A stretch of 64,000 bases of DNA from an uncultured Flavobacteriaceae bacterium (GTDB lineage Bacteria > Bacteroidota > Bacteroidia > Flavobacteriales > Flavobacteriaceae). Below are positions 18,074 through 26,774 of the stretch, piece after piece. Made by a program: the position numbers and the translations under genes. Positions within the stretch are counted from its first letter, which is position 1. Each line of letters opens with the position of its first letter. A model generated the notes under the pieces. It saw nothing but the letters and a program-made list of their open reading frames with translations, ran no database searches and had not been told where the DNA came from. The stretch is taken from assembly GCA_947500385.1 (NCBI GenBank), contig CANMSA010000016.1:1-64000 (forward strand), written 5' to 3'.

Positions 18074-19048
18074 TTACATATCTAATAGGTAAGCAAATAT
18101 CAATGGTGCTACAATGGTGGCATCGCTTTCAATAATAAACTTGGGCGTACTAATATCCAATTTGCCCCAAGTAATTTTTTCGTTGGGCACTGCCCCGCTA
18201 TAAGAACCATAGCTTGTGGTTGAATCGCTAATTTGGCAGAAATAACTCCAGAAAGGCGTGTCTGTGAGTTCCATGTCTTGATACAGCATAGGTACCACGC
18301 AAATAGGGAAATCACCGGCAATACCGCCGCCTATCTGAAAGAAGCCAATGCCATTTTCTGAATTTTTGGTATACCAATCTGCGAGGTAAGTCATATACTC
18401 AATACCCGATTTCATGGTACTTGCCTTGAGTTCTCCCTTCATCACATAACTTGCAAATATGTTACCCATGGTACTGTCTTCCCATCCGGGGACTATTATG
18501 GGTAGGTTCGCTTCAGCTGCAGCGAACATCCAAGAGTCTTTGATATCTATTTCGTAATGTTTTTCCAGTACTCCGGATAGCAACAATTTGTACATGAACT
18601 CGTGTGGAAAGTAGCGTTCTCCTTTCGCTTCGGCATCCTTCCAAATGGCAACAATGTGTTCTTGAATTCTTCGGAATGCTTCTTCTTCTGGAATACAGGT
18701 GTCCGTGACGCGATTTAACCCGCGTTCCAGTAATCCCCGTTCATCATCAGGAGTTAAATCCCGATAGTAGGGCACTCGCTCATAGTGACTATGTGCGACA
18801 AGATTCATGATATCTTCTTCCAAATTTGCACCGGTACACGAAATGATCTGGACTTTGTCCTTTCGAATCATTTCGGCAAAAATTTTACCCAATTCGGCAG
18901 TACTCATTGCACCTGCCAACGACACTAGCATTTTTGAGCCTTTGTTCAATTGTTCTTCATATGCTTTTGCCGCATCTACAAGGGTAGCCGCATTGAAATG
19001 CAAATAGTACTTTTCTATGAAATTGGAAATGGCACCTTTAGTCTTCAT
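18074..19048 (-). CDS. Deoxyhypusine synthase family protein
   Basis: The 324-residue protein has the family's NAD-binding features (LVSLAGAMSTAELG, IISCTGANLEED, and FFQIGGGIAGDFP). It also has a lysine at 296 in ITWGK, matching the lysine that forms the enzyme-butylimine intermediate in eukaryotic deoxyhypusine synthase. Bacteria lack eIF5A, so it probably transfers the aminobutyl group to another amine, for example making homospermidine or acting on agmatine or putrescine. Its overlap of 11 bp with the agmatinase gene and closeness to arginine decarboxylase support a polyamine role. The exact acceptor is unknown. Confidence 0.9.
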   Translation of the reverse strand: MKTKGAISNFIEKYYLHFNAATLVDAAKAYEEQLNKGSKMLVSLAGAMSTAELGKIFAEMIRKDKVQIISCTGANLEEDIMNLVAHSHYERVPYYRDLTPDDERGLLERGLNRVTDTCIPEEEAFRRIQEHIVAIWKDAEAKGERYFPHEFMYKLLLSGVLEKHYEIDIKDSWMFAAAEANLPIIVPGWEDSTMGNIFASYVMKGELKASTMKSGIEYMTYLADWYTKNSENGIGFFQIGGGIAGDFPICVVPMLYQDMELTDTPFWSYFCQISDSTTSYGSYSGAVPNEKITWGKLDISTPKFIIESDATIVAPLIFAYLLDM

Positions 19049-19973
19049 CTTTAAATTTTATATAGTTCCCTAAACGGTTTGAGTCTTCATATGCGTCCTC
19101 ATAATTATTTTCAGACCCTTCGTTATGAAACTTATAACTCAACATCTTATAGTATAATTTGGCGGCAAGGAAGTCTGACGATTTATCGATTTCATTAGGA
19201 CATAACTCCACGATATCAAAGCCTACTACATTTTTTTCTGCGAATACTTGCTTCAAAAAATCCAGTGTCTCATACCAAAGCAGTCCTCCCGGTTCCGGCG
19301 TTCCCGTACTTGGCAGTATTGAAGGGTCAAAAGCGTCTAAATCGAAGGTGATGAATACATTATCCGTCATTTGGTCGATGGAAGAATCCATCCAAGAATC
19401 ATCGATGGCCATGTCATGGGCAAAATAGGTTTTGTCCAAATTCATGATTGATTTCTCCTTTACATCCATAGAACGAATGCCCACTTGAATTAGATTGGTG
19501 TTCTGACTTGCTTCATATACGGCACAGGCATGATTGCAAGAACTGCCCTCATAACTTTTGCGTAAATCTGCATGCGCATCAATATGCAGTACCGTTAAGC
19601 TGGGAAACATTTCATGGAATGCCCTAATGGTTCCGATGGATATGGAATGTTCCCCTCCGAAAACGGTAACGAACTTGTTCTTTTTTATAAATCTTTTGGT
19701 TTCTTGGTGAACGGCGTCTACCATGGCTTCAGGTGTTGCATTGACCGTAACAGCATCTGCGAGATAAATACCATTTTTGTAAACTTCCGAATCGGTTTCG
19801 ATGTCGTATAGTTCCATATTTTCCGAAGCTTCTAAAAAGGCTTTTGGTCCTTTATCGGCTCCTTTGCCCCAAGTGCTTGTGCCATCATAGGGTACAGGAA
19901 TCAGAACTATTTTTGAGCTGTCCAATGCCGCATAATTATCTGGAATACCTGCGTAATTCGTATTGGTTTTCAT
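19038..19973 (-). CDS. speB: Agmatinase / ureohydrolase
   Basis: The 311-residue protein is a binuclear manganese ureohydrolase. The metal ligands are visible as His109 (GGEHS), Asp132, His134 and Asp136 (DAHAD), and Asp211 and Asp213 (TFDLDAFD). Agmatinase would convert agmatine to putrescine and urea. Agmatine is the likely substrate because the gene sits 16 bp after an arginine decarboxylase gene and overlaps the deoxyhypusine-synthase-like gene by 11 bp. The C terminus carries an acidic, asparagine-rich extension beyond the core. Arginase or another guanidino hydrolase activity cannot be excluded from sequence alone. Confidence 0.9.
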   Translation of the reverse strand: MKTNTNYAGIPDNYAALDSSKIVLIPVPYDGTSTWGKGADKGPKAFLEASENMELYDIETDSEVYKNGIYLADAVTVNATPEAMVDAVHQETKRFIKKNKFVTVFGGEHSISIGTIRAFHEMFPSLTVLHIDAHADLRKSYEGSSCNHACAVYEASQNTNLIQVGIRSMDVKEKSIMNLDKTYFAHDMAIDDSWMDSSIDQMTDNVFITFDLDAFDPSILPSTGTPEPGGLLWYETLDFLKQVFAEKNVVGFDIVELCPNEIDKSSDFLAAKLYYKMLSYKFHNEGSENNYEDAYEDSNRLGNYIKFKDED

Positions 19974-19989
19974 GCTAATTTGAATAGAA

Positions 19990-21459
19990 TTAATAAGATG
20001 CTTTTATTACGTTTGAAATTTCTTCGCTACTGGATGTGACATTCGCAATTGCCTTGTTGATGTTATAATCGTATCCAAGAATAGACAGCATTTCTTCAGA
20101 GGTTTGCTGCTCTGAAAATAGTGAACTGTTCAACTCACCTTCTTCATTACGATGAAGTATAATATGTTTTGGCGCCGGAATTAAACAATGTTGTAAACCG
20201 CCATAACCGCCTATACTCTCTTGATATGCACCGGTATTGAAAAAACCGATATATAGTGGTTTCTGTTTATTGTATTTTGGTAGGTAAATAGCATTCATAT
20301 GTTGTTCACTATTATAGTAGTCATCGCTATCGCAAGTGAGCCCCCCAAGTAGTACACGTTCGTACTCTTTATCCCAACCATTGATTGCCAGCATTACAAA
20401 GCGCTTATTGATAGCCCAAGTATCCGGCATTGTTGTGATGAAAGAGGAATTTATCATATTCCATTTTTCACGATCGTTTTGTTGTTTCTGGTACAAAACT
20501 TCATAAATGATTCCGCCACTCTCTCCTACTGTAAAGCTTCCGAATTCCGTAAAAATATTGGGAACGGCAACGCCAGCCGCATCGCAGGTCTGTTTGATTT
20601 GTCGTATGATTTCATCTACCATATAGGCATAATCATAATCAAAGGCCAAGGAGTTTTTTATAGGAAAGCCACCTCCAATATTTAGACTATCAAGACTGGG
20701 ACATATTTTTTTTAAGTCCACATATACTTGCATACATTTCAGCAACTCATTCCAATAGTAGGCATTGTCCCTTATACCAGTATTGATAAAAAAGTGAAGC
20801 ATCTTCAAAGTGACCTTGGAATTCTCCTTAATCTCTTTTCTGTAAAAAGGCACAATATTTTTATATCCAATACCCAATCGCGAGGTATAGAACTCAAACT
20901 TTGGTTCTTCTTCCGAGGCAATACGAATACCAATATTATAAGTGCCCTCTATAGCTTCACTAAGTAGGTTGATTTCCTCATAATTGTCAATAATGGTGAT
21001 ACAGTTTTTATGCCCATTGTTGATTAATCGGGCAATGTTCTGAACATACTGGTCACGTTTAAATCCATTGCTGATTACATAAACATCATCATTTATTTTG
21101 CCTTGAGCTTTAAGGTTCTCTATGATATCAATATCGAAGGCTGATGATGTTTCTATATGAATATCATTCTTTATGACTTCATCAAGTACATGCCTAAAAT
21201 GTGAACTCTTTGTGCAATAACAATAGTTATAGGAACCTGAGTAGTTATGCGCTTTGATAGCATTTTCGAACCAGTTCTTTGCTCTACTTATATTTTCAGA
21301 TATTTTAGGTAAGTAGGTGAATTTTAATGGTGCTCCATACTGTTTTACAAGCGCCATCAAATCTATTCCGTGGAAATTTAGTTCGTTGTTTTCGATAGTA
21401 AACTCTTCCTGCGGAAAATCAAAAGTCTGGTCGATTAGGTCGACGTATTTTGTTTTCAT
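19990..21459 (-). CDS. speA: Arginine decarboxylase, PLP fold type III
   Basis: The 489-residue protein is a fold-III PLP decarboxylase. The Schiff-base lysine is likely Lys84 in YCYCTKSSHFRHV, followed by an alanine-racemase-like barrel (IHIETSSAFDID, SNGFKRDQYV). The glycine-rich phosphate loop is LNIGGGFPI, and the C-terminal beta domain has GGLTCDSDDYY and FFNTGAYQE. It is shorter than the roughly 630-residue enterobacterial SpeA, as is usual for Bacteroidota versions. It converts arginine to agmatine, the substrate of the following agmatinase. It is the first gene of the six-gene operon, so the promoter should lie in 21460-21990, though I see no clear -7 box there. Confidence 0.88.
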   Translation of the reverse strand: MKTKYVDLIDQTFDFPQEEFTIENNELNFHGIDLMALVKQYGAPLKFTYLPKISENISRAKNWFENAIKAHNYSGSYNYCYCTKSSHFRHVLDEVIKNDIHIETSSAFDIDIIENLKAQGKINDDVYVISNGFKRDQYVQNIARLINNGHKNCITIIDNYEEINLLSEAIEGTYNIGIRIASEEEPKFEFYTSRLGIGYKNIVPFYRKEIKENSKVTLKMLHFFINTGIRDNAYYWNELLKCMQVYVDLKKICPSLDSLNIGGGFPIKNSLAFDYDYAYMVDEIIRQIKQTCDAAGVAVPNIFTEFGSFTVGESGGIIYEVLYQKQQNDREKWNMINSSFITTMPDTWAINKRFVMLAINGWDKEYERVLLGGLTCDSDDYYNSEQHMNAIYLPKYNKQKPLYIGFFNTGAYQESIGGYGGLQHCLIPAPKHIILHRNEEGELNSSLFSEQQTSEEMLSILGYDYNINKAIANVTSSSEEISNVIKASY

Positions 21460-22063
21460 TCTATGTATATGAAAGATTAGAAAATATAGGTTTTGCCCTT
21501 TGTTGCAAAGTCCGATACATTTCTAAAAATCAGATACGAAAAATAAAAGTGGCCGAGGGTTCAAAAAGAATTTGCTCGAACCGCAGTTTAGTAGTATATA
21601 TTTTAGAAGTCAGCCTGAGTATTCGGCTCCTCATTCCTGAGGCAGCTTTTGGAGTAGACTTCTTTATCCTCCTAAGCCCGAACATGAAAAAAGATTTCAT
21701 TCTGGTTATGGCAATGCGTCTTTTTAACGGACTCATTATAGAATAAATGTACTAAAAATTTGGATTGAGATTATTTTTTGGTGAAAATTTCTGTTTTTTT
21801 AGTGATTATACTAAAACCCATTCTAAATTGGTGGTCAATCAAACTTTCTAAAATAATGTTAGACCTCAAAATGGGAACTCTGGCTAAGCGAATCGCCTTA
21901 GTTAGAAGATAGTCTTAAAAAAAGAGCGGTTTTTAGGACTGGTAGTTGGCACACTCAGCTTTATTTCACCGCTTTTTGATACAAAATAATATATGTCGAT
22001 AAAATTTAAATATTTCGACATATATTTGTATTGTGTCGATACCATCGACATAGTTGTAATCAT
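21460..22063. other. Divergent intergenic region between speA and the Fic gene
   Basis: The speA operon leaves to the left and the Fic gene to the right. Short open frames on both strands around 21450-21746 look non-coding. The right end holds the TGTCGA operator array and the -7 box of the Fic gene. The middle contains a weak inverted repeat around an AGCGGT/ACCGCT pair near 21923-21975, whose meaning is unclear. Confidence 0.55.
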
Positions 22064-22070
22064 ATGTCGA
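21991..22070. promoter_or_regulatory. TGTCGA operator array of the Fic gene
   Basis: Three related sites occur within 80 bp. The first is a perfect 9-bp inverted repeat ATATGTCGA/TCGACATAT (21991-21999 and 22015-22023). The second is a perfect 7-bp inverted repeat TGTCGAT/ATCGACA with a 3-bp spacer (22034-22050). The third is a half site ATATGTCGA (22062-22070). They bracket the -7 box, the predicted transcription start and the start codon, as expected for repression, perhaps by the Fic protein's own helix-turn-helix. Confidence 0.75.
22021..22028 (+). promoter_or_regulatory. Bacteroidota-type -7 box (TATATTTG)
   Basis: TATATTTG fits the TAnnTTTG consensus exactly. It lies 36 bp before the preferred ATG of the Fic gene and overlaps the first operator. 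No good TTG at the -33 position was seen. Confidence 0.55.
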
Positions 22071-23149
22071 ATTCAATGTATAATCGGAACGAACCCTATA
22101 ACGATTTACCTTTACTGCCACCCAAAGTAGAACTAGAAACCAAAAAGGTTTTAAAGCAAGCTATTGCTGCTACACGGGTATTGGCAGAGTTAAAGGGCAG
22201 GGCAGATGAAATTCCGAATCAATCCATGCTTATCAATGCAATCACCTTGCAGGAAGCAAAAGATAGTTCCGAAATTGAGAATATTGTAACTACTGATGAT
22301 AATCTCTATCAAGCTTTTAGTGCTAATACAAATACAACCGATGCACAAACCAAAGAAGTATTGCGATATCGACAAGCCTTATGGGAAGGTTACAACAACT
22401 TAGATAAAAGACCTTTATCTACAAATACTTTTGTGTCCATAGTACAGACTATTAAAGAGAATAATTCAGGTATTCGTAAAACAACCGGAACAAGAATAAC
22501 CAGTAATAATAAAACCATTTATACACCACCAGAAGGTGAGAAGGTTATCAGGGACTTGCTGAAAAACTTAGAGGACTTTGTACATGCAGAAAATGGTATA
22601 GACGATTTGGTGCGATTAGCGGTAATGCACTACCAATTTGAAGCCATTCACCCATTTCCTGATGGTAACGGAAGAACAGGAAGGGTTTTGAATATTCTCT
22701 ATTTAGTAGATAAAGGTTTATTAGATGCACCCATTTTATATTTGAGTAAGTACATCATCGAGAATAAAAATCAGTATTATACAAAATTAAGAGCCGTTAC
22801 TGAAAAACAAGATTGGGAAGGATGGATTTTATACATGTTGAAAGGAATCGAAGAAACAGCAAAATATACCCTTGAAAAGATTAACACTATTAATACTTTG
22901 ATGGATGAAACTATTGCCATTGCAAAAGAAAAACTACCATCTCGTGTATATTCAAAAGAATTGATAGAATTACTCTTTGAGCAACCGTATTGTAAGGTTA
23001 AGTTTTTGGTGGATAAAGGTATTGCCAAGCGTCAAACCGCAGCTGAATATTTACAGGAACTTGAAAAAATAGGTATTCTTAAATCTCAAAAGGTTGGGGT
23101 TGAGAACTTATTTTTGAATGTAGAGTTGTTTAAGGCTCTTAAGGAATAA
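22064..23149 (+). CDS. Fic family protein (AMPylase) with C-terminal winged helix
   Basis: The 361-residue protein has the complete Fic active-site motif HPFPDGNGRTGR, which transfers AMP or another nucleotide group to a target side chain. An N-terminal SSEIEN matches the autoinhibitory helix motif [S/T]xxxE[G/N] of class II Fic proteins, where the glutamate blocks ATP binding. The C-terminal region from about residue 285 looks like a winged helix (VKFLVDKGIAKRQTAAEYLQEL), common in this subgroup and able to bind DNA. The ATG at 22064 is preferred. A TTG 33 bp upstream is also in frame but would lie inside an operator. Targets are unknown. No separate antitoxin gene is adjacent. Confidence 0.92.
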   Translation: MSNSMYNRNEPYNDLPLLPPKVELETKKVLKQAIAATRVLAELKGRADEIPNQSMLINAITLQEAKDSSEIENIVTTDDNLYQAFSANTNTTDAQTKEVLRYRQALWEGYNNLDKRPLSTNTFVSIVQTIKENNSGIRKTTGTRITSNNKTIYTPPEGEKVIRDLLKNLEDFVHAENGIDDLVRLAVMHYQFEAIHPFPDGNGRTGRVLNILYLVDKGLLDAPILYLSKYIIENKNQYYTKLRAVTEKQDWEGWILYMLKGIEETAKYTLEKINTINTLMDETIAIAKEKLPSRVYSKELIELLFEQPYCKVKFLVDKGIAKRQTAAEYLQELEKIGILKSQKVGVENLFLNVELFKALKE

Positions 23150-23460
23150 AAATAGTACAAATTAAATTCATTATTTAGGTAACTTTGGAGTATGCCAAAA
23201 AGCTCTACTAATTTAAGAAACAGGGTAAACAAGCTCTACTTACCAAAGACTAAACCCCTAATGCCTTTATTTGAAGTACATAATCAGATACTTGAAATGG
23301 TTAAATGGATGCTGTCATCCCGACGAACCACTTTTCAAGTGGTACCAATCCCTGCTAATTCATTGATTATCAGGTATTTTCATTTTCCTTGCATTCATAT
23401 GATATTGAAGGCTTCCCCTTCTTTAAATCAAAAATTCAAAAATCTTTTGGAAAGCTTATG
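23150..23460. other. Intergenic region after the Fic gene
   Basis: No convincing gene was found. A 90-codon plus-strand frame crosses a repeat element and lacks any recognisable feature. The region holds a third, diverged copy of the hairpin repeat at 23312-23343. Confidence 0.5.
23312..23343 (+). repeat. Diverged copy of the CTGTCATCCCGAC hairpin repeat
   Basis: The 13-base head CTGTCATCCCGAC matches the two full copies. It is followed by a different hairpin, ACCACTT/AAGTGGT around TTC (23327-23343). Like the copy at 31460 it lies downstream of a plus-strand gene (Fic). The head match alone could be chance, but head plus hairpin plus position make a related element plausible. Confidence 0.45.
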
Positions 23461-24345
23461 TTAGATGCGCTTTAGTACCTTAATGATACCATTGAGTGCA
23501 TATTTACCTTCTTTCATTACCGGTAATAAAGGCCAGATATGTGGCATGTTTTCACCCTCAATTACTTTAATATTCACATTAGCATTCGTTAATTTTTCAA
23601 CTGCTAGTTTTTGGTCAGGATAGGTGATATCGTTTTCAGCTAAGTAGAAGATAGTCTCAGGAAATTTTTCAAAACTTCCATATAGTGGTGAAATCATTTT
23701 ATTTTTTAAGTCAATATCACCAACACACATTTTTTTAGCACTAAGTAGACCAGCTTTTGAGAGTATGGGGTCTTTTACTTCGAATTCATCAATATCAGTA
23801 TTAGACATAGAAGCATCCATTACTGGAGATATAAGAATTAATTTATTGGGAATTGGTTTATCGTTAGCAATCAATCGTTGGGTTAGAGCAATTATTAACG
23901 TGCCGCCAACAGAATCACCCAACAACCTAATATGATTTGGGTTAAACCCCATTAAGGCCTCGCTATAAATTGCATCTATATTCTTTGAGATTTCTTGAAT
24001 TTGATATTCGGGTGCTTTAGGATAATTACACATCCATATGGTATAATCGGTGTTTTTTACAATTTGCTTTATTGCATCCCAATGGTGTTGCCCTGGACCC
24101 GAAATAAATGCGCCACCGTGTATGAATATCAATAATTTATTCGAAGCTTGTTTTATTTCTGTTATATCGGATTTAGCAATTTGAAAATATCTAGATACGT
24201 TATGCTTAAAAAATGCTCCTTTAGGTCGGTAGACATCCTCTTTTCTTATTTTTTGATAAGGCACTGGGGCTTTACTAAAGTTCTCTTTTAAACCTTTTAG
24301 CTTTATGACTAAAAGTGTAATGTAATATGTTAGACTTTGTTTCAT
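23461..24345 (-). CDS. Alpha/beta hydrolase, HSL (hormone-sensitive lipase) type
   Basis: The 294-residue protein has the HGG oxyanion motif (FIHGGAF), the nucleophile in GDSVGG, an aspartate in AENDITYPDQ and a histidine in MPHIWP, so the triad is complete. Such enzymes hydrolyse short-chain esters. The N-terminal hydrophobic stretch (SLTYYITLLVIKL) is short and may anchor the protein rather than export it. It is the last gene of a minus-strand run that starts at 29347, 55 bp after the DUF4386-like gene. The substrate is unknown. Confidence 0.88.
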   Translation of the reverse strand: MKQSLTYYITLLVIKLKGLKENFSKAPVPYQKIRKEDVYRPKGAFFKHNVSRYFQIAKSDITEIKQASNKLLIFIHGGAFISGPGQHHWDAIKQIVKNTDYTIWMCNYPKAPEYQIQEISKNIDAIYSEALMGFNPNHIRLLGDSVGGTLIIALTQRLIANDKPIPNKLILISPVMDASMSNTDIDEFEVKDPILSKAGLLSAKKMCVGDIDLKNKMISPLYGSFEKFPETIFYLAENDITYPDQKLAVEKLTNANVNIKVIEGENMPHIWPLLPVMKEGKYALNGIIKVLKRI

Positions 24346-24400
24346 ATTTTTTGTAAATAATCTTCATCATTCAATGCTAAAAAACATTTGTGTAATTAAA

Positions 24401-25048
24401 TCATTTTGCCATTTTAGGTCCTTTTATAACAAACCATAAAATAAAAATGACTTCACCTATAGTAAGTGCTTCCATAACTTCACTTATTAATAACATCTCA
24501 GGAAATACTATTGCCGTAAACGCTCCAAATAAATATCCAATACCGGCTACATATAAAGCGTAACCCATTACTTTCGGAAAGTACCCAGATGTAATGGCCA
24601 ATGACCCAAGTGGAAATAACCATAAGCCCCAAAATATGTAAGCAATTGTGATTCCGTAGTGACTCATTTTAATGTGTCTCATCATTTCCTCTGGACGGTC
24701 AAGTAATTCAATAGCTTCAAGTAAATGTACATTACCATACATAGCAATAGGTATAGCAACCAGGTTTAAAATAAGCATTAACTGTGCTTTTGTAGAACTT
24801 ACAGATTTAAACACCCAATACAGCAATATGGGTATGAGTATCGCTAGTAACTGAGTAATAATATTGGCAACAATTCCTAAACGGAAAATAATCTCATTTG
24901 ATTTAATATTAGCTGACGTTTCAATTGGATTATCTTTCACATAAAATAGAGAAGGAATATACATTAATGCTAGCATTCCTATAACCATCCAGAGCGGATA
25001 AAGTATTTTTATTGTTAGAGAAATTTTACGAAGTGATAATGTTTTCAT
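24401..25048 (-). CDS. DUF4386-like integral membrane protein
   Basis: The 215-residue protein has about six hydrophobic segments. They include YPLWMVIGMLALMYIPSL, IITQLLAILIPILLYWVF, LILNLVAIPIAM, YIFWGLWLFPLGSLAI and the last ITIGEVIFILWFVI-like stretch. The pattern, with a conserved GYxPKxMG loop and a late glycine-rich helix, fits the DUF4386 family of unknown function. It is encoded between two exported or hydrolase genes in an AT-rich operon. No catalytic residue can be named. Confidence 0.75.
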   Translation of the reverse strand: MKTLSLRKISLTIKILYPLWMVIGMLALMYIPSLFYVKDNPIETSANIKSNEIIFRLGIVANIITQLLAILIPILLYWVFKSVSSTKAQLMLILNLVAIPIAMYGNVHLLEAIELLDRPEEMMRHIKMSHYGITIAYIFWGLWLFPLGSLAITSGYFPKVMGYALYVAGIGYLFGAFTAIVFPEMLLISEVMEALTIGEVIFILWFVIKGPKMAK

Positions 25049-25115
25049 TTTTAAATTTATTTGCTTTTTTTAATCTGTTCTAATACTGTAAAATTTATTC
25101 GCCCGAATTCATAAA

Positions 25116-25850
25116 CTATTTTATTAGTCTCATTATCATTTTACGACCCCTAAAATCAATTTCTTGATTTAGTAGTTTTCTTGTTGACTTATCTATGAAA
25201 TAGGTACTTATTGCTGTACTATTAGAAATATCATCTGTAGTTTCAACTTTCCAAACCTCTTTTAATTCTCCATCGAAATGAATTGTTGTTTCCTCTGTAT
25301 TCTTTATTGTTGCAGTAATAACACCTGTTTTTGATTTTGGGTTATAGTCAAAAATGGAAATGGTATTTATATAACCTTCATTTAAAGGAAGTAATCTTAT
25401 GAGCTGCGGATAAAAATTACTGTCAAAAAACGATTGTTCAGCTGTTTCAGAAATTTCTGTTTTGATATTGGTCTGTTTATCTAAATAATAACCCGTTATC
25501 TCTTTGTCAAACTTTAAAACCATATCCCTTTGCTGGTTGTATGAAGAATGGTAGATAGGTTTAAAATTGTTGGTGCTAACCACTGTACTGTCAATCCATT
25601 TACTAGGTGATTGGTTCATGTCAACCGTTGTAATAATGGATATATTATCCTTGTTTTTCTGAATTTCAGTAAGTATATCTCCTATCTGGATTTCAGTTGA
25701 ATCTTGAATCATAAACCACGACATTGTATATGTGCCAGATTTAAATAAATTCAAATTTGCATCATGGTTATTAGGATTTAAAATTGGTTGACCGTATGAG
25801 AAGTATATGCTAAATAGAAAGGATAGTAAAATTAAAAGTGTATTTTTCAT
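25116..25850 (-). CDS. Hypothetical exported protein
   Basis: The 244-residue protein has a signal peptide (NTLLILLSFLFSIYFSYGQ, cut near residue 20) and then a beta-rich domain. Repeated strands with TYTMSWFMIQDSTEIQIGD and later FDGELKEVWKVE recall periplasmic DUF3108-type proteins that report on outer-membrane material, but the match is by appearance only. It lies 12 bp after an alpha/beta hydrolase gene. The function is unknown. Confidence 0.75.
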   Translation of the reverse strand: MKNTLLILLSFLFSIYFSYGQPILNPNNHDANLNLFKSGTYTMSWFMIQDSTEIQIGDILTEIQKNKDNISIITTVDMNQSPSKWIDSTVVSTNNFKPIYHSSYNQQRDMVLKFDKEITGYYLDKQTNIKTEISETAEQSFFDSNFYPQLIRLLPLNEGYINTISIFDYNPKSKTGVITATIKNTEETTIHFDGELKEVWKVETTDDISNSTAISTYFIDKSTRKLLNQEIDFRGRKMIMRLIK

Positions 25851-25862
25851 TTATAGAATTTG

Positions 25863-26774
25863 TTAATGATTTTCTTTTAAGATGATTTTCTCAATATGTA
25901 GATTATGCTTTTTACTGTGAACATGTTTTGAATCTTGTAATAATGTCACACTTTCCAAACTTGGAAATAATTTTTTTGCTCTTTCAATCATTTTTTTTCC
26001 AGGAAAAAGAATGTCATCCTCTGCAGCAAAAATTGTGAGGGGTGTTGTAATGACAGCTGCTTTACGCTTACTGATTACTGGGATAGGCGAGAAGTCCATA
26101 TCAAAATACAAGAATACTCTTGACAGATATTTAATAGCGAATTCGTCAGGTTCTGTGAAGACTTCAGATAGAAACTTTTGGATATACTTCAGCTTCTTTG
26201 TCTTCATAAATCGTTTCATTGGGATGAATATTTTAAATAAAGCTTTAAGTGGATTTCCGTTCACTATATAAGCAGGAGCCGTTAGATAGACTTCTTTAAT
26301 TTTACTTTCATCAAATTCTAAAGTTTTTAAAATCACTAGTCCACCAAAAGAAAAACCAGCTAAGGTGACGTTTTGTAATTTTAAAACGTCTATTACTTCA
26401 TTCATCCATTTTCCGTATGCATCATCTTTCATACTTAATCGAGTTTCAGCACTCTTATTGGGTTGCGCTAAAACATCTATAGCGTAAACTTTAAAGTACA
26501 TGCTTAAATTAGGGTATGTTTCAAGAGAAATAGGGGCACATCCATTTGACCCATGTATTAATAACATAGGTGGGTTTTCTGGTTTACCTGTTGTAATTAT
26601 GTTCGTTTCTCCATATGAAGTATCTATTTTTAAGTATTCAAAATCTATATTGAGCTCATTCAACTTTTGGTCATATAAACCTAAAATTTCTTCCTTGCCT
26701 TTGATTGATTTAAAAAGCGACATTAGTATTGCTGTTTTGTTTAATTTCTCTTTGTTATAATGGTTATTACTCAA
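25863..26774 (-). CDS. Alpha/beta hydrolase
   Basis: The 303-residue protein has the classical fold. There is a PPMLLIHGSNG strand and oxyanion loop, a nucleophile elbow GFSFGG, an acid in AAEDDILFPG and a final histidine in DSKHVHS. There is no signal peptide, so it is probably cytoplasmic. The layout resembles esterases and carboxylesterase-type hydrolases rather than lipases with a lid. Its start overlaps the preceding lipoprotein gene by 8 bp, which implies coupling. The substrate cannot be predicted. Confidence 0.88.
   Translation of the reverse strand: MSNNHYNKEKLNKTAILMSLFKSIKGKEEILGLYDQKLNELNIDFEYLKIDTSYGETNIITTGKPENPPMLLIHGSNGCAPISLETYPNLSMYFKVYAIDVLAQPNKSAETRLSMKDDAYGKWMNEVIDVLKLQNVTLAGFSFGGLVILKTLEFDESKIKEVYLTAPAYIVNGNPLKALFKIFIPMKRFMKTKKLKYIQKFLSEVFTEPDEFAIKYLSRVFLYFDMDFSPIPVISKRKAAVITTPLTIFAAEDDILFPGKKMIERAKKLFPSLESVTLLQDSKHVHSKKHNLHIEKIILKENH

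Noticed and set aside
21450-21746. Overlapping open frames on both strands upstream of speA
   Set aside because: Both are open over the same bases, lack recognisable features and sit in the promoter region of speA.
23192-23464. 90-codon plus-strand frame after the Fic gene
   Set aside because: It runs through a hairpin repeat, has no recognisable domain, and touches the end of the convergent hydrolase gene.
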